Source: Maricaulis sp.
GTDB taxonomy: Bacteria; Pseudomonadota; Alphaproteobacteria; Caulobacterales; Maricaulaceae
DNA length: 40,815 nt
Assembly (NCBI GenBank): GCA_029251785.1
Contig: JAQXCQ010000112.1
Location: 1 to 40,815, forward strand
Reading direction: 5' to 3'
The notes below the pieces were generated by a model, which saw only the letters and a program-made list of their open reading frames with translations, was not told where the DNA came from and did not search any database. Positions 1-8,808 of the stretch are shown here, in pieces. The position numbers were made by a program, and so were the translations under genes. Within the stretch, counting starts at the first letter, position 1. Every line of letters begins with the position of its first letter.

Positions 1-98
1 CCCATGCTGAATCTCGTCTCTTGGTTACATGCAAACCTTGCCCCGCGCGCGACCGCACGCTAGGGCTCGCCCACAACATAGACGACAGGAGCATCGCT

Positions 99-1235
99 GT
101 GCACTTCGCGCTTACAGAAGACCAGATTCTTATTCAGGACATGGCCCGGAGTTTCTCCGAGGATCGCCTCAAACCGAACGCCGAAAAATGGGATGAAGAG
201 AAGCATTTCCCGGTCGATGTTTTGCGCGAAGCGGCGGAGATGGGACTTGCCGGAATTTATGTGCGCGACGATATTGGTGGCTCCGGCATGGGGCGTCTTG
301 ATGCGGCGTTGGTCTTTGAGCAATTATCGCGTGGCTGTGTCGCGACGGCGGCCTTCCTGTCGATCCACAATATGTGCGCCTGGATGATTGATAGCTGGGG
401 CACCCAGGAGCAGCGCGAGCGCTTTCTCCCCAAGCTTTTGAACATGGAACATATCGCGTCCTATTGTCTGACCGAGCCGGGTGCCGGTTCTGATGCAGCC
501 AGCCTGCGGACGAAAGCCGTGCGCGATGGCGACCATTATGTTTTGAACGGCGCTAAAGCGTTTATTTCGGGCGCGGGCACATCAGATGTCTATGTTGTGA
601 TGTGTCGTACCGGCGGTGAGGGACCTTCGGGTATCTCGACCCTGCTCGTGGAAAAAGGAACGCCGGGCCTCAGTTTCGGTGCCAATGAGCGCAAGATGGG
701 CTGGAATGCGCAGCCAACTGCGATCGTGTCCTTTGAAGATTGTCGCATTCCCGTGGAAAACCGTCTGGCCGATGAGGGCATGGGCTTTCAGCTGGCGATG
801 AAGGGTCTCAATGGCGGGCGTATCAATATCGGCGCCTGCTCTCTGGGCGGTGCTTCAGAGGCCTATGATTTGGCGCGTGAGTATGTGGGCACACGCAAGC
901 AGTTCAACAAACCCCTCGCGGCCTTTCAGGTCACTCAGTTCAAGCTGGCCGATATGGCCACCGAACTCGATGCGGCGCGTTTGATGCTGTACCGCGCGGC
1001 GGCCAGCGTTGATGCCAAGGACCCGTCCGCACCTAGCCATTGCGCCATGGCCAAGCGTTTCGCTACCGACACCTGTTTCGACGTCGCCAATCAGGCGCTG
1101 CAGCTGCACGGCGGTTACGGTTACCTCAAGGACTATCCTCTCGAACGCATCGTTCGCGATCTCCGCGTGCATCAGATCCTCGAGGGCACGAATGAAATCA
1201 TGCGGGTGATCATCGCCAAAGAGATTTTGCGCTGA
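99..1235 (+). CDS. Acyl-CoA dehydrogenase, probably isobutyryl-CoA dehydrogenase
   Basis: FAD-dependent acyl-CoA dehydrogenase of about 378 residues, the usual family length. It would oxidise a short branched acyl-CoA (most likely isobutyryl-CoA from valine) and pass electrons to ETF. Visible motifs are the FAD/substrate segment YCLTEPGAGSDAA near residue 120 and the C-terminal LEGTNEIMR, whose Glu is the usual catalytic base position in this subfamily. The reading frame is open from position 21, but I choose the GTG at 99: it is preceded by AGGAG at 87-91 with good spacing and gives the expected N-terminus MHFALTEDQ. The two downstream genes (3-hydroxyisobutyryl-CoA hydrolase, 3-hydroxyisobutyrate dehydrogenase) support a role in valine degradation. 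The family is certain. Substrate is inferred from context; a general short-chain acyl-CoA dehydrogenase is the alternative. Confidence 0.88.
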   Translation: MHFALTEDQILIQDMARSFSEDRLKPNAEKWDEEKHFPVDVLREAAEMGLAGIYVRDDIGGSGMGRLDAALVFEQLSRGCVATAAFLSIHNMCAWMIDSWGTQEQRERFLPKLLNMEHIASYCLTEPGAGSDAASLRTKAVRDGDHYVLNGAKAFISGAGTSDVYVVMCRTGGEGPSGISTLLVEKGTPGLSFGANERKMGWNAQPTAIVSFEDCRIPVENRLADEGMGFQLAMKGLNGGRINIGACSLGGASEAYDLAREYVGTRKQFNKPLAAFQVTQFKLADMATELDAARLMLYRAAASVDAKDPSAPSHCAMAKRFATDTCFDVANQALQLHGGYGYLKDYPLERIVRDLRVHQILEGTNEIMRVIIAKEILR

Positions 1236-1507
1236 TTTGAGGTTGTTGGCATTGAGACTGCCAGACGAAGTGTCCGCCTCACGCATCTAAAGCGGCGCTT
1301 CGCAATGCCCGGGATCGCAGATTAAGGGTGCTGCGCCCACCATGTCGTCCAGGGCCGACTGTCTTAACCTCCCCAAATGTAGCATCGCGGCCTCATTAAA
1401 CTTTTGGGGATGACAGCCCGCCTCCCAAAATTACTTTGTCGAATATCGCCAGTATTGTAGATGGCTCCTCCAACAGACTCATTCGAGTTGAGACGAGGAT
1501 TGCCCCA

Positions 1508-2587
1508 ATGCCTGCAGAACCTGCGACAGAACCCCAAATCATCGCCCGCAAGATCGGTCATGCCGGGCGTATTACGCTTAATCGTCCCAAAGCCCTGAAT
1601 GCGCTCACCCATCGCATGTGCCTCGATATGATCGCTGCGCTCACGCAATGGGCCGATGATGATGGTGTAAAAGTCATCGTTGTTGACGGAGCCGGTGACA
1701 AGGGCTTCTGCGCCGGAGGGGATATCTTGCAATTGCACGATTCCGGAAAGGCTGGTGACGGGGCGGCCTGGGAATTCTGGCGCGACGAGTACCGCCTCAA
1801 CACGCTTATTCATCACTATGATAAGCCCTACATTGCCTTGATTGACGGGATCACAATGGGCGGTGGCGTGGGCGTGTCGGTTCACGGCTCCCATCGCGTG
1901 GCGGGTGATCGCACGATGTTGGCCATGCCGGAAACCGGCATTGGTTTCCACCCGGATGTCGGCGGCGCGTTTTTTCTGCCGCGTTTGCCGGGGCAAATCG
2001 GAATTTGGATGGGCCTGACCGGTGCACGCATCAAGGCAGCAGATTGCCTCGCTTGCGGAGTTGCAACCCATTATTGTCCAACCGAAAACTATCAGGCTTT
2101 GCTTCAGGTTCTCGAAAGCGCGGATTTGTCGGATCCCGAAGCTTTGGAAACGGTGCTCGACGAATTTTCTGGCAATCCGGGCGAAAGCAGTCTGGCGCTC
2201 ACACGCGGACTGATTGACGCAGCCTTTGAAGGCGACGATGTATCGGCGATGATTGACCGCATGAAAACCGCCGCGGATCCATGGTCGCTAAAGCAAGTAA
2301 AATTCCTCGAAAGCAAATCCCCCACCGCATTAAAGTTGACCCTCGCCGCTATGCGTACCGGCGCAGGTTTGAGTTTTGAGGACTTAATGCGGCAGGATTT
2401 GCGGTTGTCGACCCGGTGTCTGGAGGGGGGCGATTTTTACGAAGGTGTCAGGGCCGTGATAATCGACAAGGATCATAATCCAGTGTGGTCACCAGCCACA
2501 CTCAGCGCGGTAGACGATGAGTCAATTCGTGACCTGTTCAAGCCGCTCGACGAAGCACACGAGATGAGCTTCCTTTCGCGCCTGTAG
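1508..2587 (+). CDS. 3-hydroxyisobutyryl-CoA hydrolase (enoyl-CoA hydratase/isomerase family)
   Basis: About 359 residues, the length of HIBCH-type hydrolases and longer than simple enoyl-CoA hydratases (about 260). The crotonase fold is clear: NRPKALNALTHRM near residue 20, the AGGDI segment near 75, an oxyanion-hole GGGVG near 120 and the HIBCH signature MPETGIGFHPDVGG near 140, with the family catalytic Glu in PETGIG. It would release free 3-hydroxyisobutyrate from its CoA ester in valine catabolism, feeding the dehydrogenase that follows. The frame extends upstream to 1436, but ATG 1508 has GAGGA at 1495-1499 and starts just before the conserved domain. A gap of about 270 bases separates it from the acyl-CoA dehydrogenase, so it may have its own promoter; I see no clear one. 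No separate enoyl-CoA hydratase lies in this block. Confidence 0.9.
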   Translation: MPAEPATEPQIIARKIGHAGRITLNRPKALNALTHRMCLDMIAALTQWADDDGVKVIVVDGAGDKGFCAGGDILQLHDSGKAGDGAAWEFWRDEYRLNTLIHHYDKPYIALIDGITMGGGVGVSVHGSHRVAGDRTMLAMPETGIGFHPDVGGAFFLPRLPGQIGIWMGLTGARIKAADCLACGVATHYCPTENYQALLQVLESADLSDPEALETVLDEFSGNPGESSLALTRGLIDAAFEGDDVSAMIDRMKTAADPWSLKQVKFLESKSPTALKLTLAAMRTGAGLSFEDLMRQDLRLSTRCLEGGDFYEGVRAVIIDKDHNPVWSPATLSAVDDESIRDLFKPLDEAHEMSFLSRL

Positions 2588-2626
2588 AAATGCCCGCATC
2601 AAACAAATATTTGTAGGAGACGTGAC

Positions 2627-3520
2627 ATGGCCAATATCGCATTTATCGGACTGGGCAATATGGGTTCCGGCATGTGTGCCAACCTCGTAAAGGCTGGCCA
2701 CGACGTTCGCGCCTTTGATTTGAGCGAAGATGCGGTTGCACGCGCGGTTGAGGCCGGCGCGAGTGCCGCGGTTTCGGTGAGCGAGGCTGTCAGCGGTGCC
2801 GACGCAATCGTGACGATGCTGCCCGCCGGAAAGCATGTGCGTGCGGTCTATGAGGGCGATGTGTTTGGTGCCGCCACGCCCGGTTGCCTGATTATGGATT
2901 GCTCGACAATTGATGTGGAGAGCGCACGCCATGTCGGCAATTCCGCCGTGTCCAAGGGGTTTCAGTTTGTTGATGCTCCCGTGTCCGGCGGTGTCGCTGC
3001 GGCGACTGCGGGCACGTTGACCTTCATGGTGGGAGGCAAGGAGTCTGATTTTATGGCGGCTGAGCCCTTCCTCAACATCATGGGGAAGGCGGTAATCCAT
3101 GCGGGAGATGCCGGGGCCGGGCAGGCGGCCAAGATTTGTAATAATATGCTGCTGGCCATACATATGATTGGTACGTGCGAAGCCTTTGCGCTGGCTGAAA
3201 AACTTGGTCTGGATCAACAGAAGTTTTTCGACATTTCATCCAAGGCTTCCGGGCAAAATTGGTCGATGACCTCATATTGTCCCGTACCGGGGCCGATGCC
3301 ATCAACTCCAGCCAATCACGACTATAAGCCCGGTTTTGCCGCGGCGATGATGCTGAAGGATCTCAAGCTGGCCCAGTCTGCAGCACAATCAGCTGGAGCA
3401 ACCACGCCGATGGGCGCTCAGGCCGAGGCAATGTATTCAATGTTCGATAATCTGGGCGGTGGCGGATCGGATTTTTCCGGAATTTATAAACTCCTGGATG
3501 GCAGCTGGAAGGGGAATTAA
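2627..3520 (+). CDS. mmsB: 3-hydroxyisobutyrate dehydrogenase
   Basis: NAD-dependent beta-hydroxyacid dehydrogenase of 297 residues, normal for the family. It oxidises 3-hydroxyisobutyrate to methylmalonate semialdehyde in valine degradation. The N-terminal Rossmann motif FIGLGNMGSGM, the substrate segment DAPVSGGVAAATAGTLTFMVGG near residue 120 and the catalytic-Lys helix GAGQAAKICNNMLL near residue 165 are all present. Start ATG 2627 has GGAGA upstream in TTGTAGGAGACGTGAC. It begins 39 bases after the hydrolase gene, so the two are probably co-transcribed. The next enzyme, methylmalonate-semialdehyde dehydrogenase, is not in this window. Confidence 0.93.
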   Translation: MANIAFIGLGNMGSGMCANLVKAGHDVRAFDLSEDAVARAVEAGASAAVSVSEAVSGADAIVTMLPAGKHVRAVYEGDVFGAATPGCLIMDCSTIDVESARHVGNSAVSKGFQFVDAPVSGGVAAATAGTLTFMVGGKESDFMAAEPFLNIMGKAVIHAGDAGAGQAAKICNNMLLAIHMIGTCEAFALAEKLGLDQQKFFDISSKASGQNWSMTSYCPVPGPMPSTPANHDYKPGFAAAMMLKDLKLAQSAAQSAGATTPMGAQAEAMYSMFDNLGGGGSDFSGIYKLLDGSWKGN

Positions 3521-3585
3521 GCGCTTTTTAGCGTGTTGCAACTACACTGCCTCCAAATATAAGAAATACCGGTGGAGTGTGTAGT

Positions 3586-4077
3586 ATGGCAATGGTCGAA
3601 AATTCGTCTCCCGAGGCGGAGCCTAGCGGCAATTATCTTGAATTATTGCAATTAGTTGAGCGTTTGCATCGCCAATTGCTTGATGTCGTGAAGGATGAGC
3701 TCGATCGCAAGGGCATGGATGATCTCAATAGTGTCCAAGCATTGCTATTGTTCAATATCGGTGACCAGGAACTGACGGCGGGCGAGCTGCGCACACGCGG
3801 GCATTACCTCGGATCCAACGTTTCGTATAATCTCAAAAAATTGGTTGATGCCGACTATTTACGCCATGAACGCTCCGAGGCGGATCGTCGCGCGGTTCGT
3901 GTCAGCCTGACAGAGAGCGGACATGCTGTTCGGGCACGGCTGACCAAGTTATTCGTGCGCCAGGGATTGTCCCTGGCCCCGGTCGGCGGCGTCGATACGC
4001 AGCAATTGCCCATGGTCAACACCGCGCTCACTCGCATTGAACGGTTTTGGGCCGATCATATCCGCTTTCGGATGTAG
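3586..4077 (+). CDS. MarR-family winged-helix regulator, LdtR-like
   Basis: A 163-residue DNA-binding regulator. After a polar N-terminus come a dimerisation helix (YLELLQLVERLHRQLLDVV) and the segment NSVQALLLFNIG near residue 50. The recognition region is RGHYLGSNVSYNLKKLVDADYL, followed by the winged-helix wing with ERSEADRRAVRV. These segments match, from memory, the LdtR branch of MarR proteins described in Rhizobiales and Liberibacter. ATG 3586 is chosen because GGTGGAG lies at 3571-3577; a GTG at 3577 overlaps that site and is unlikely. It sits between valine catabolism and hemA, on the same strand as both, separated from hemA by about 140 bases. Target genes and ligand cannot be told from sequence; LdtR members control L,D-transpeptidase and stress genes. 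Confidence 0.82.
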   Translation: MAMVENSSPEAEPSGNYLELLQLVERLHRQLLDVVKDELDRKGMDDLNSVQALLLFNIGDQELTAGELRTRGHYLGSNVSYNLKKLVDADYLRHERSEADRRAVRVSLTESGHAVRARLTKLFVRQGLSLAPVGGVDTQQLPMVNTALTRIERFWADHIRFRM

Positions 4078-4216
4078 GTGGGGCGCATTCTTCAAGCCAG
4101 TAACTGCATAATTTGTGATCCTGCGACTCTTCGTCCGTTTTCATAACGCTCATTAACGTTCTATATGACGACTCATCTTGATGATGTCGCGATATGAATA
4201 AGGGCGAGGCCTGAGA

Positions 4217-5455
4217 ATGGACTACCGAGGCAAGTTTGAAGCAGCTGTCCGACGCGTGAAAGCAGAAGGCCGGTACCGCGTATTTGCTGATCTTCTGCGC
4301 CGCAAGGGAGAGTTTCCCACGGCACGGTGGCGTTCCCCCGAGGGGAATACGTCAGACGTAACAGTCTGGTGTTCCAACGACTATCTGGGTATGGGCCAAT
4401 CGCCCTGCGTTTCCGAAACGATGAAGGCCGCGATCGACGATGTTGGTTCCGGCGCTGGCGGTACGCGTAATATCTCTGGTACCACGCACTATCACGTCGA
4501 ATTGGAAACATCGCTCGCTGATCTTCACAAGAAAGACGATGCCCTCCTGTTTACATCCGGCTATGTGGCGAATGAAGCGACAATATCCACGCTGGCGCGC
4601 ATTCTGCCGGGTCTCATTATTTTTTCTGATGAACTCAATCATGCCTCGATGATCGCCGGCGTTCGGGGCGCACGCACGGAAAAGCATGTATTCCGGCACA
4701 ATGATCTGGAGCATCTAGAGGCGTTATTGGCGGCTGCTCCCTCGGATGCGCCAAAAGTAATTGCGTTTGAATCCGTCTATTCGATGGATGGTGATATTGG
4801 TCCGATTGAAGGTATTTGCGACCTGGCCGATAAATACGATGCGCTGACCTATATCGATGAGGTGCACGCGGTTGGCCTGTACGGTCTTCGGGGTGCGGGT
4901 ATTGCCGAACGTGATGGCTTGATGCACCGCGTTGACATCATCGAGGGCACGCTGGGTAAGGCCTTTGGGGTTGTTGGCGGGTATATTGCCGCTGATGGGG
5001 CGATCGTGGATGCCATTCGTTCAACGGCCCCCGGGTTTATCTTCACAACCGCCTTGCCTCCAGCCGTTGCGGCAGGCGCGCGCGCAAGTGTGGAATATCT
5101 CAAATCTGCGCACTCATTGCGCGAGAAGCATCAGGAACGTGCCGCAACCCTGAAGACACGATTGTCGGACGCTGGCTTTCCGGTCATGCCATCTGTGACT
5201 CATATCGTGCCGATCCATGTCGGTGATCCGGTATTGTGCAAACGTATAACCGATATGTTGCTGGATGATCACGGGATTTACGTGCAGCCAATCAACTACC
5301 CGACCGTGCCAAAAGGCACAGAGCGATTGCGCTTGACGCCAACCCCCCTTCACACGGACGAGATGTTCGATCAGCTGGTCCTGGCGCTCGAAGACGTTTG
5401 GGCGCGCGCGGAAGAACAGACCGGAGTGTCGAGAGCGTCTTCGCTGGAGGCCTGA
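4217..5455 (+). CDS. hemA: 5-aminolevulinate synthase
   Basis: PLP enzyme that condenses glycine and succinyl-CoA to 5-aminolevulinate, the alphaproteobacterial (C4) route into heme. It has 412 residues, typical for the family. Visible landmarks: [26 protein letters not shown] at the N-terminus (described here by its first and last residues), [10 protein letters not shown] near residue 52, [12 protein letters not shown] near 213 (PLP-binding Asp) and the Schiff-base lysine in [13 protein letters not shown] near 245. ATG 4217 is preceded by GAGG at 4206-4209. The stop codon overlaps the start of the next small gene (TGATG), so the two are translationally coupled. It is followed, in the conserved order, by mucR and glyA; glycine supply from glyA suits ALA synthesis. 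Confidence 0.97.
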   Translation: MDYRGKFEAAVRRVKAEGRYRVFADLLRRKGEFPTARWRSPEGNTSDVTVWCSNDYLGMGQSPCVSETMKAAIDDVGSGAGGTRNISGTTHYHVELETSLADLHKKDDALLFTSGYVANEATISTLARILPGLIIFSDELNHASMIAGVRGARTEKHVFRHNDLEHLEALLAAAPSDAPKVIAFESVYSMDGDIGPIEGICDLADKYDALTYIDEVHAVGLYGLRGAGIAERDGLMHRVDIIEGTLGKAFGVVGGYIAADGAIVDAIRSTAPGFIFTTALPPAVAAGARASVEYLKSAHSLREKHQERAATLKTRLSDAGFPVMPSVTHIVPIHVGDPVLCKRITDMLLDDHGIYVQPINYPTVPKGTERLRLTPTPLHTDEMFDQLVLALEDVWARAEEQTGVSRASSLEA

Positions 5456-5697
5456 TGAGTGACGGGCAGACCTATCTCGAAATTACCGTAATCGGGAATT
5501 CAGTTCGCGTGGCCGCCATCGATGCGGCAACTGGCGAAGAGGTAATTTTTCAGGCACCGCGAAACACGCCGAGACCGGATTTGGAGAAGCTGGCGATCCA
5601 AAAGCTGTCCTGGAAGATGGCACGTGAAGCCGAGAAAACTGATGGCACAGCCAGGAAAAAACCGGGCGCAAAGCCCGGTCGTGGTTTTTCTGTTTAA
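5455..5697 (+). CDS. Small conserved protein downstream of hemA
   Basis: An 80-residue protein whose ATG overlaps the hemA stop (TGATG at 5453-5457). The N-terminal part (TYLEITVIGNSVRVAAIDAATGEEVIFQAP) looks like a compact beta-sheet unit, followed by a helix (LEKLAIQKLSWKMAR) and a basic tail rich in Lys, Pro and Gly. I do not recognise an enzymatic motif. From memory it resembles a small family (DUF6898-like) found next to hemA in alphaproteobacteria, but I cannot verify that. The last codons are encoded by the GC-rich hairpin at 5661-5679, so the basic tail is constrained by, or a by-product of, the terminator. Coupling to hemA suggests it is co-produced with ALA synthase. Confidence 0.7.
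   Translation: MSDGQTYLEITVIGNSVRVAAIDAATGEEVIFQAPRNTPRPDLEKLAIQKLSWKMAREAEKTDGTARKKPGAKPGRGFSV
5656..5690. terminator. Hairpin shared by hemA operon and mucR (convergent)
   Basis: Perfect 7-bp stem ACCGGGC (5661-5667) / GCCCGGT (5673-5679) with loop GCAAA. On the minus strand it is followed directly by a T tract (complement of the A run at 5655-5661), an ideal intrinsic terminator for mucR. On the plus strand a T-rich stretch follows after a few bases (GGTTTTTCTGTTT). It lies inside the 3' end of the small gene after hemA. Confidence 0.75.
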
Positions 5698-5713
5698 AGT
5701 GTCAGGCTTGGGC

Positions 5714-6133
5714 CTATTCTTTGCCGGCCCGGCCTAGCCCAATGTCCTTGGCAAACTGTGAGCGCTTCCTCGAATATGCGGGAGCGACCATCGGATAGTC
5801 CGCTGGCAAATTCCATTTACGACGATATTCATCCGGCGACATCTCGTACTGCGAGCGCAAATACCGTTTCAGCATTTTTAGCTTTTTACCGTCCTCGAGG
5901 CAGACGATGTATTCGTCATGTATTGACCGTGATACTGCAACAGCAGGTTTCGAGCGCGATTCTTGCTTCACAGTTTCACCAGTCATCTCGACGATGGTCG
6001 AATGAACAGTTTTGATCAGTTCGGAGACCTGTTCTGCGGCGACACTATTGTTTGCGACGTAGGACGATACAATGTCGGTCGTCATATTGAGGATTTCTGT
6101 CTTGTCGACCATCGGGGGAGCCTGATCTGTCAT
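5714..6133 (-). CDS. mucR: MucR/Ros-family transcriptional regulator lacking the usual His ligands
   Basis: A 139-residue regulator. MucR proteins bind AT-rich DNA and, in alphaproteobacteria, control surface polysaccharide, motility and cell-cycle genes and their own promoter. The conserved C-terminal domain is clear: YIVCLEDGKKLKMLKRYL, then MSPDEYRRKWNLPADYPMVAPAYSRKR and the closing GLGRAG. In zinc-binding Ros/MucR the domain has Cys-x2-Cys/Asp and two His. Here the Cys and Asp remain, but the first His position is Tyr (KRYL) and the second appears to be Gln (RSQY). The N-terminal half is helical, consistent with the oligomerisation region. ATG at 6133 has AAAGGA upstream; the frame extends to 6178 but that extra segment is not conserved. 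Zinc-free Ros homologues are known, so function is probably kept. Confidence 0.9.
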   Translation of the reverse strand: MTDQAPPMVDKTEILNMTTDIVSSYVANNSVAAEQVSELIKTVHSTIVEMTGETVKQESRSKPAVAVSRSIHDEYIVCLEDGKKLKMLKRYLRSQYEMSPDEYRRKWNLPADYPMVAPAYSRKRSQFAKDIGLGRAGKE

Positions 6134-6239
6134 CGGAGGTCCTTTGAGACTAACGCGGGTGCGCCATAGTCGTCGCACTCATGATTCTTCTATGTAGACT
6201 GGAAGAAGTATTGGCTAGTCAATGTAGAGGCAAGTGCAA

Positions 6240-6300
6240 TTGACGAATATATATATTCAATGACAACGTTTCGAGAATATATAAAATATACTGTAATGTA
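6240..6300. promoter_or_regulatory. AT-rich palindromic region between mucR and glyA
   Basis: The divergent mucR-glyA spacer holds a perfect 14-bp palindrome GAATATATATATTC (6245-6258) and, 16 bases on, a second similar box GAATATATAAAATATAC. Both are rich in T-A steps, which Ros/MucR proteins are known to prefer. A TTGACG at 6240-6245 could be a -35 element, but no convincing -10 pairs with it. I infer an autoregulatory MucR operator. Confidence 0.5.
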
Positions 6301-6397
6301 ATCACTTGGCCAAAATTGCGTATCTGTCATGCAGAAGACGAGCCTTGTATCGTCCTTCGCCGCGCCGTATCAGGTGGGTGTAGCAGAGGATAAAGTC

Positions 6398-7705
6398 ATG
6401 TCAGATACAGTCGTTGAAACACCCGGTACGCAGGCCTTTTTTAGTCGCTCAGTCGTCGATTCCGACCGGGATGTTGCACTTGCCATCCATGATGAAATCC
6501 AGCGTCAGCAGAACCAGATTGAGTTGATCGCGTCGGAAAATATTGTTTCGCGCGCCGTGCTGGAAGCCCAGGGCTCTCCTCTGACCAACAAATATGCTGA
6601 AGGATATCCCGGGCGCCGCTATTACGGTGGTTGCGAGCATGTTGATATTGTTGAAACGCTTGCGATCGATCGCGCGAAGCAATTGTTTGGATGTGAGTAC
6701 GCCAATGTTCAGCCAAGCTCCGGCAGTCAAGCCAATCAAGGCGTTTTCCTCGCCCTGGTAAAGCCCGGCGACAAGATCCTCGGCATGTCGCTCGATGCCG
6801 GTGGGCACCTCACACACGGTGCGCGTCCAAACATGTCGGGCAAATGGTTTGAAGCGCATACTTATGGCGTCGACAAGGACACGTGCCTGATCGATTATGA
6901 TGTTCTCCGCAAGCAGGCGCATGAAATCAAACCCAAGCTGATCGTAGCGGGAGGGTCAGCCTATCCACGCGAAATCGATTTTGCAGAGTTTCGTAAGATC
7001 GCTGATGAAGTGGGAGCCTATTTGATGGTTGATATGGCGCACTTCGCCGGCCTCGTTGCCGGGGGCGTCTATCCAAGTCCGATCCCACATGCGCACGTAT
7101 GCACAACCACAACTCATAAGACTTTGCGGGGCCCGCGGGGCGGCATGATCGTCTCCAACGATCTTGATCTCGGTAAAAAATTCAATTCGGCGATTTTCCC
7201 GGGCATGCAGGGCGGGCCGCTGATGCACGCAATCGCCGGTAAGGCCGTCGCCTTTGGTGAAGCCCTGCACGCGGACTACAAAGATTACACTCGCCAGGTC
7301 TTGGCGAACTCGAAGATCATGGCGAAGACCGTGCTCGAAGGTGGCTACGATATTGTTTCAGGGGGGACAGATAGTCATCTGTCGCTGATTGATCTTCGTC
7401 CCAAGGGATTGAAGGGCAATATTGCCGAGGAGGCCCTCGAGCGCGCTTTCATTACCTGCAACAAGAACGGCGTTCCCTTCGATCCGGAAAAACCAACCGT
7501 CACGTCCGGCCTTCGCGTCGGGTCCCCGGCGGCAACGACACGCGGTTTCCGCGAGGCTGAATTCCAGCAAGTCGGCGAGATGATCGTTCGCGTGCTGGAT
7601 GCGTTGGTCGAAAGCCCGCAGGGCAGCCCGGAAATCGAAGCTGCGGTTCGCCAGGAAGTGCTCGGCCTGACAGCACGCTTCCCAATCTACCCGGATTTGT
7701 CCTAA
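6398..7705 (+). CDS. glyA: Serine hydroxymethyltransferase
   Basis: PLP enzyme interconverting serine and glycine while charging tetrahydrofolate with a one-carbon unit. From ATG 6398 it has 435 residues, the normal length. Landmarks: [20 protein letters not shown] near residue 40, [17 protein letters not shown] near 65, [13 protein letters not shown] near 210 and the PLP lysine in [13 protein letters not shown] near 237. The frame is open from 6329, but ATG 6398 has AGAGGA at 6385-6390 and the extra 23 residues are not part of the family. It heads a compact operon: nrdR begins 9 bases after its stop, and riboflavin genes follow. Its glycine can serve the 5-aminolevulinate synthase encoded 2 kb upstream. 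Confidence 0.97.
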   Translation: MSDTVVETPGTQAFFSRSVVDSDRDVALAIHDEIQRQQNQIELIASENIVSRAVLEAQGSPLTNKYAEGYPGRRYYGGCEHVDIVETLAIDRAKQLFGCEYANVQPSSGSQANQGVFLALVKPGDKILGMSLDAGGHLTHGARPNMSGKWFEAHTYGVDKDTCLIDYDVLRKQAHEIKPKLIVAGGSAYPREIDFAEFRKIADEVGAYLMVDMAHFAGLVAGGVYPSPIPHAHVCTTTTHKTLRGPRGGMIVSNDLDLGKKFNSAIFPGMQGGPLMHAIAGKAVAFGEALHADYKDYTRQVLANSKIMAKTVLEGGYDIVSGGTDSHLSLIDLRPKGLKGNIAEEALERAFITCNKNGVPFDPEKPTVTSGLRVGSPAATTRGFREAEFQQVGEMIVRVLDALVESPQGSPEIEAAVRQEVLGLTARFPIYPDLS

Positions 7706-7714
7706 ACTGCTTAA

Positions 7715-8233
7715 ATGCGCTGCCCTTTTTGTGGAAATCCCGACACCCAGGTAAAAGACTCCCGGCCGGCCGAAGACGGAAACGTCATTCGTCGCCGTCG
7801 GCAATGTCCGTCCTGCTCCGCTCGATTCACGACGTTTGAGCGTGTTCAATTACGCGAATTGACGGTGGTGAAAACTTCCGGTCGCCGCGTGCCGTTTGCG
7901 CGCGAGAAGCTCAATCGCTCAATCCAATTGTCGATTCAGAAACGGAATATTGAACCCGATCGCATCGAGCAGATGATTTCGGGAATTGTCCGACGCCTAG
8001 AATCCAGCGGTGAATCTGATATCCCGTCCGATCGTGTCGGCGAATTGGTGATGGACGCGCTTAAAAACCTCGATACCGTTGCCTATGTCCGCTATGCGTC
8101 GGTCTACAAGGATTTCCACAAGGTCGAGGACTTCCGCGAATTCATCAAGGATGAGCATCTGAGCGGTGATAACTCCGGCGATAGTAACACTGACGTTCAC
8201 GGAGACGGTGAGGGTGAGGCCAGGGACCGCTGA
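7715..8233 (+). CDS. nrdR: Transcriptional repressor NrdR
   Basis: Zinc-ribbon and ATP-cone repressor of ribonucleotide reductase genes, 172 residues. The N-terminal zinc ribbon has CPFC (residues 3-6) and CPSC (31-34) with the RRRR stretch between, and the ATP-cone covers about residues 49-139 ([16 protein letters not shown] to [11 protein letters not shown]). Beyond the usual end near residue 150 is an acidic, Asp/Gly/Ser-rich tail of about 20 residues that looks disordered. The stop overlaps the next start (TGATG at 8231-8235). In alphaproteobacteria nrdR sits between glyA and ribD just as here, so the call is firm. Confidence 0.96.
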   Translation: MRCPFCGNPDTQVKDSRPAEDGNVIRRRRQCPSCSARFTTFERVQLRELTVVKTSGRRVPFAREKLNRSIQLSIQKRNIEPDRIEQMISGIVRRLESSGESDIPSDRVGELVMDALKNLDTVAYVRYASVYKDFHKVEDFREFIKDEHLSGDNSGDSNTDVHGDGEGEARDR

Positions 8234-8808
8234 TGCGTGCCCCGAACACGCCACGCATCACCCTGAAGCTTGCGACATCTATGGACGGCAAAATCGCCCT
8301 CGCCAATGGTCAGTCGAAATGGATTACAGGACCCGAAAGCCGTGAGGAAGTTCATCGGATGCGGGCGGCCCACGAGGTAATTGTAACGGGAATTGGCACG
8401 GTCCTGGCGGACAATCCTGAATTCACGGCGCGTCCAGCCGCGGGGTGTAAGAAGCAGCCCGACCTGATTGTCATGGGGATGAAAAGTAAACTCCAAAACC
8501 AAGATAGAATCTTTCAGGATCAAACTCGGAACGTCATCTTCAGTAATGACCGAAATTTGGTCGGGGCGATCAATGGATATCATAGCGTCATGATCGAAGC
8601 CGGTTCGCGAATTGCCGCGGCAGCGATCAAAGCGGATATCGTGGATCGAATTGAATGGTTTAGAGCGCCCATAATTATCGGTGGGGGCGGAATACCGGTT
8701 CTTGCCGATATTGGTCTTGATTCGCTAAGTGATGCCCCCAAATTCACACGTGTCGCTGTCACACCACGGGGTGCTGATCTGCAGGAAAGTTACGAACGGA
8801 TACTCTGA
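8233..8808 (+). CDS. ribD: RibD reductase domain only (no deaminase), shortened
   Basis: Encodes 191 residues that match only the C-terminal reductase half of RibD, which reduces 5-amino-6-ribosylamino-uracil phosphate with NADPH in riboflavin synthesis. Landmarks: ITLKLATSMDGKIA at residues 9-22, SKWITGPESREEVHRMRA, VIVTGIGTVLADNPEFTAR near 50-68, IEAGSRIAAAAIKADIVDRIEWFRAP near 120-145. The N-terminal cytidine-deaminase-like domain (HAE and PCxxxxxxxxC zinc motifs, about 145 residues) is absent: the gene starts right at the reductase and overlaps the nrdR stop. The stretch between ADNP and EAG is only about 59 residues, clearly shorter than in standard RibD, and the usual PVRVVLD strand is degenerate (PDLIVMG). 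The active-site region may be altered; the deaminase must be supplied elsewhere if the pathway works. Confidence 0.8.
   Translation: MRAPNTPRITLKLATSMDGKIALANGQSKWITGPESREEVHRMRAAHEVIVTGIGTVLADNPEFTARPAAGCKKQPDLIVMGMKSKLQNQDRIFQDQTRNVIFSNDRNLVGAINGYHSVMIEAGSRIAAAAIKADIVDRIEWFRAPIIIGGGGIPVLADIGLDSLSDAPKFTRVAVTPRGADLQESYERIL

Noticed and set aside
6329-6397. N-terminal extension of glyA from ATG 6329
   Set aside because: ATG 6398 has a better ribosome binding site and gives the family length.
6134-6397. A glycine riboswitch or other structured RNA ahead of glyA
   Set aside because: I see no tandem aptamer-like conserved segments; the region is AT-rich with simple palindromes. I cannot run a covariance search.
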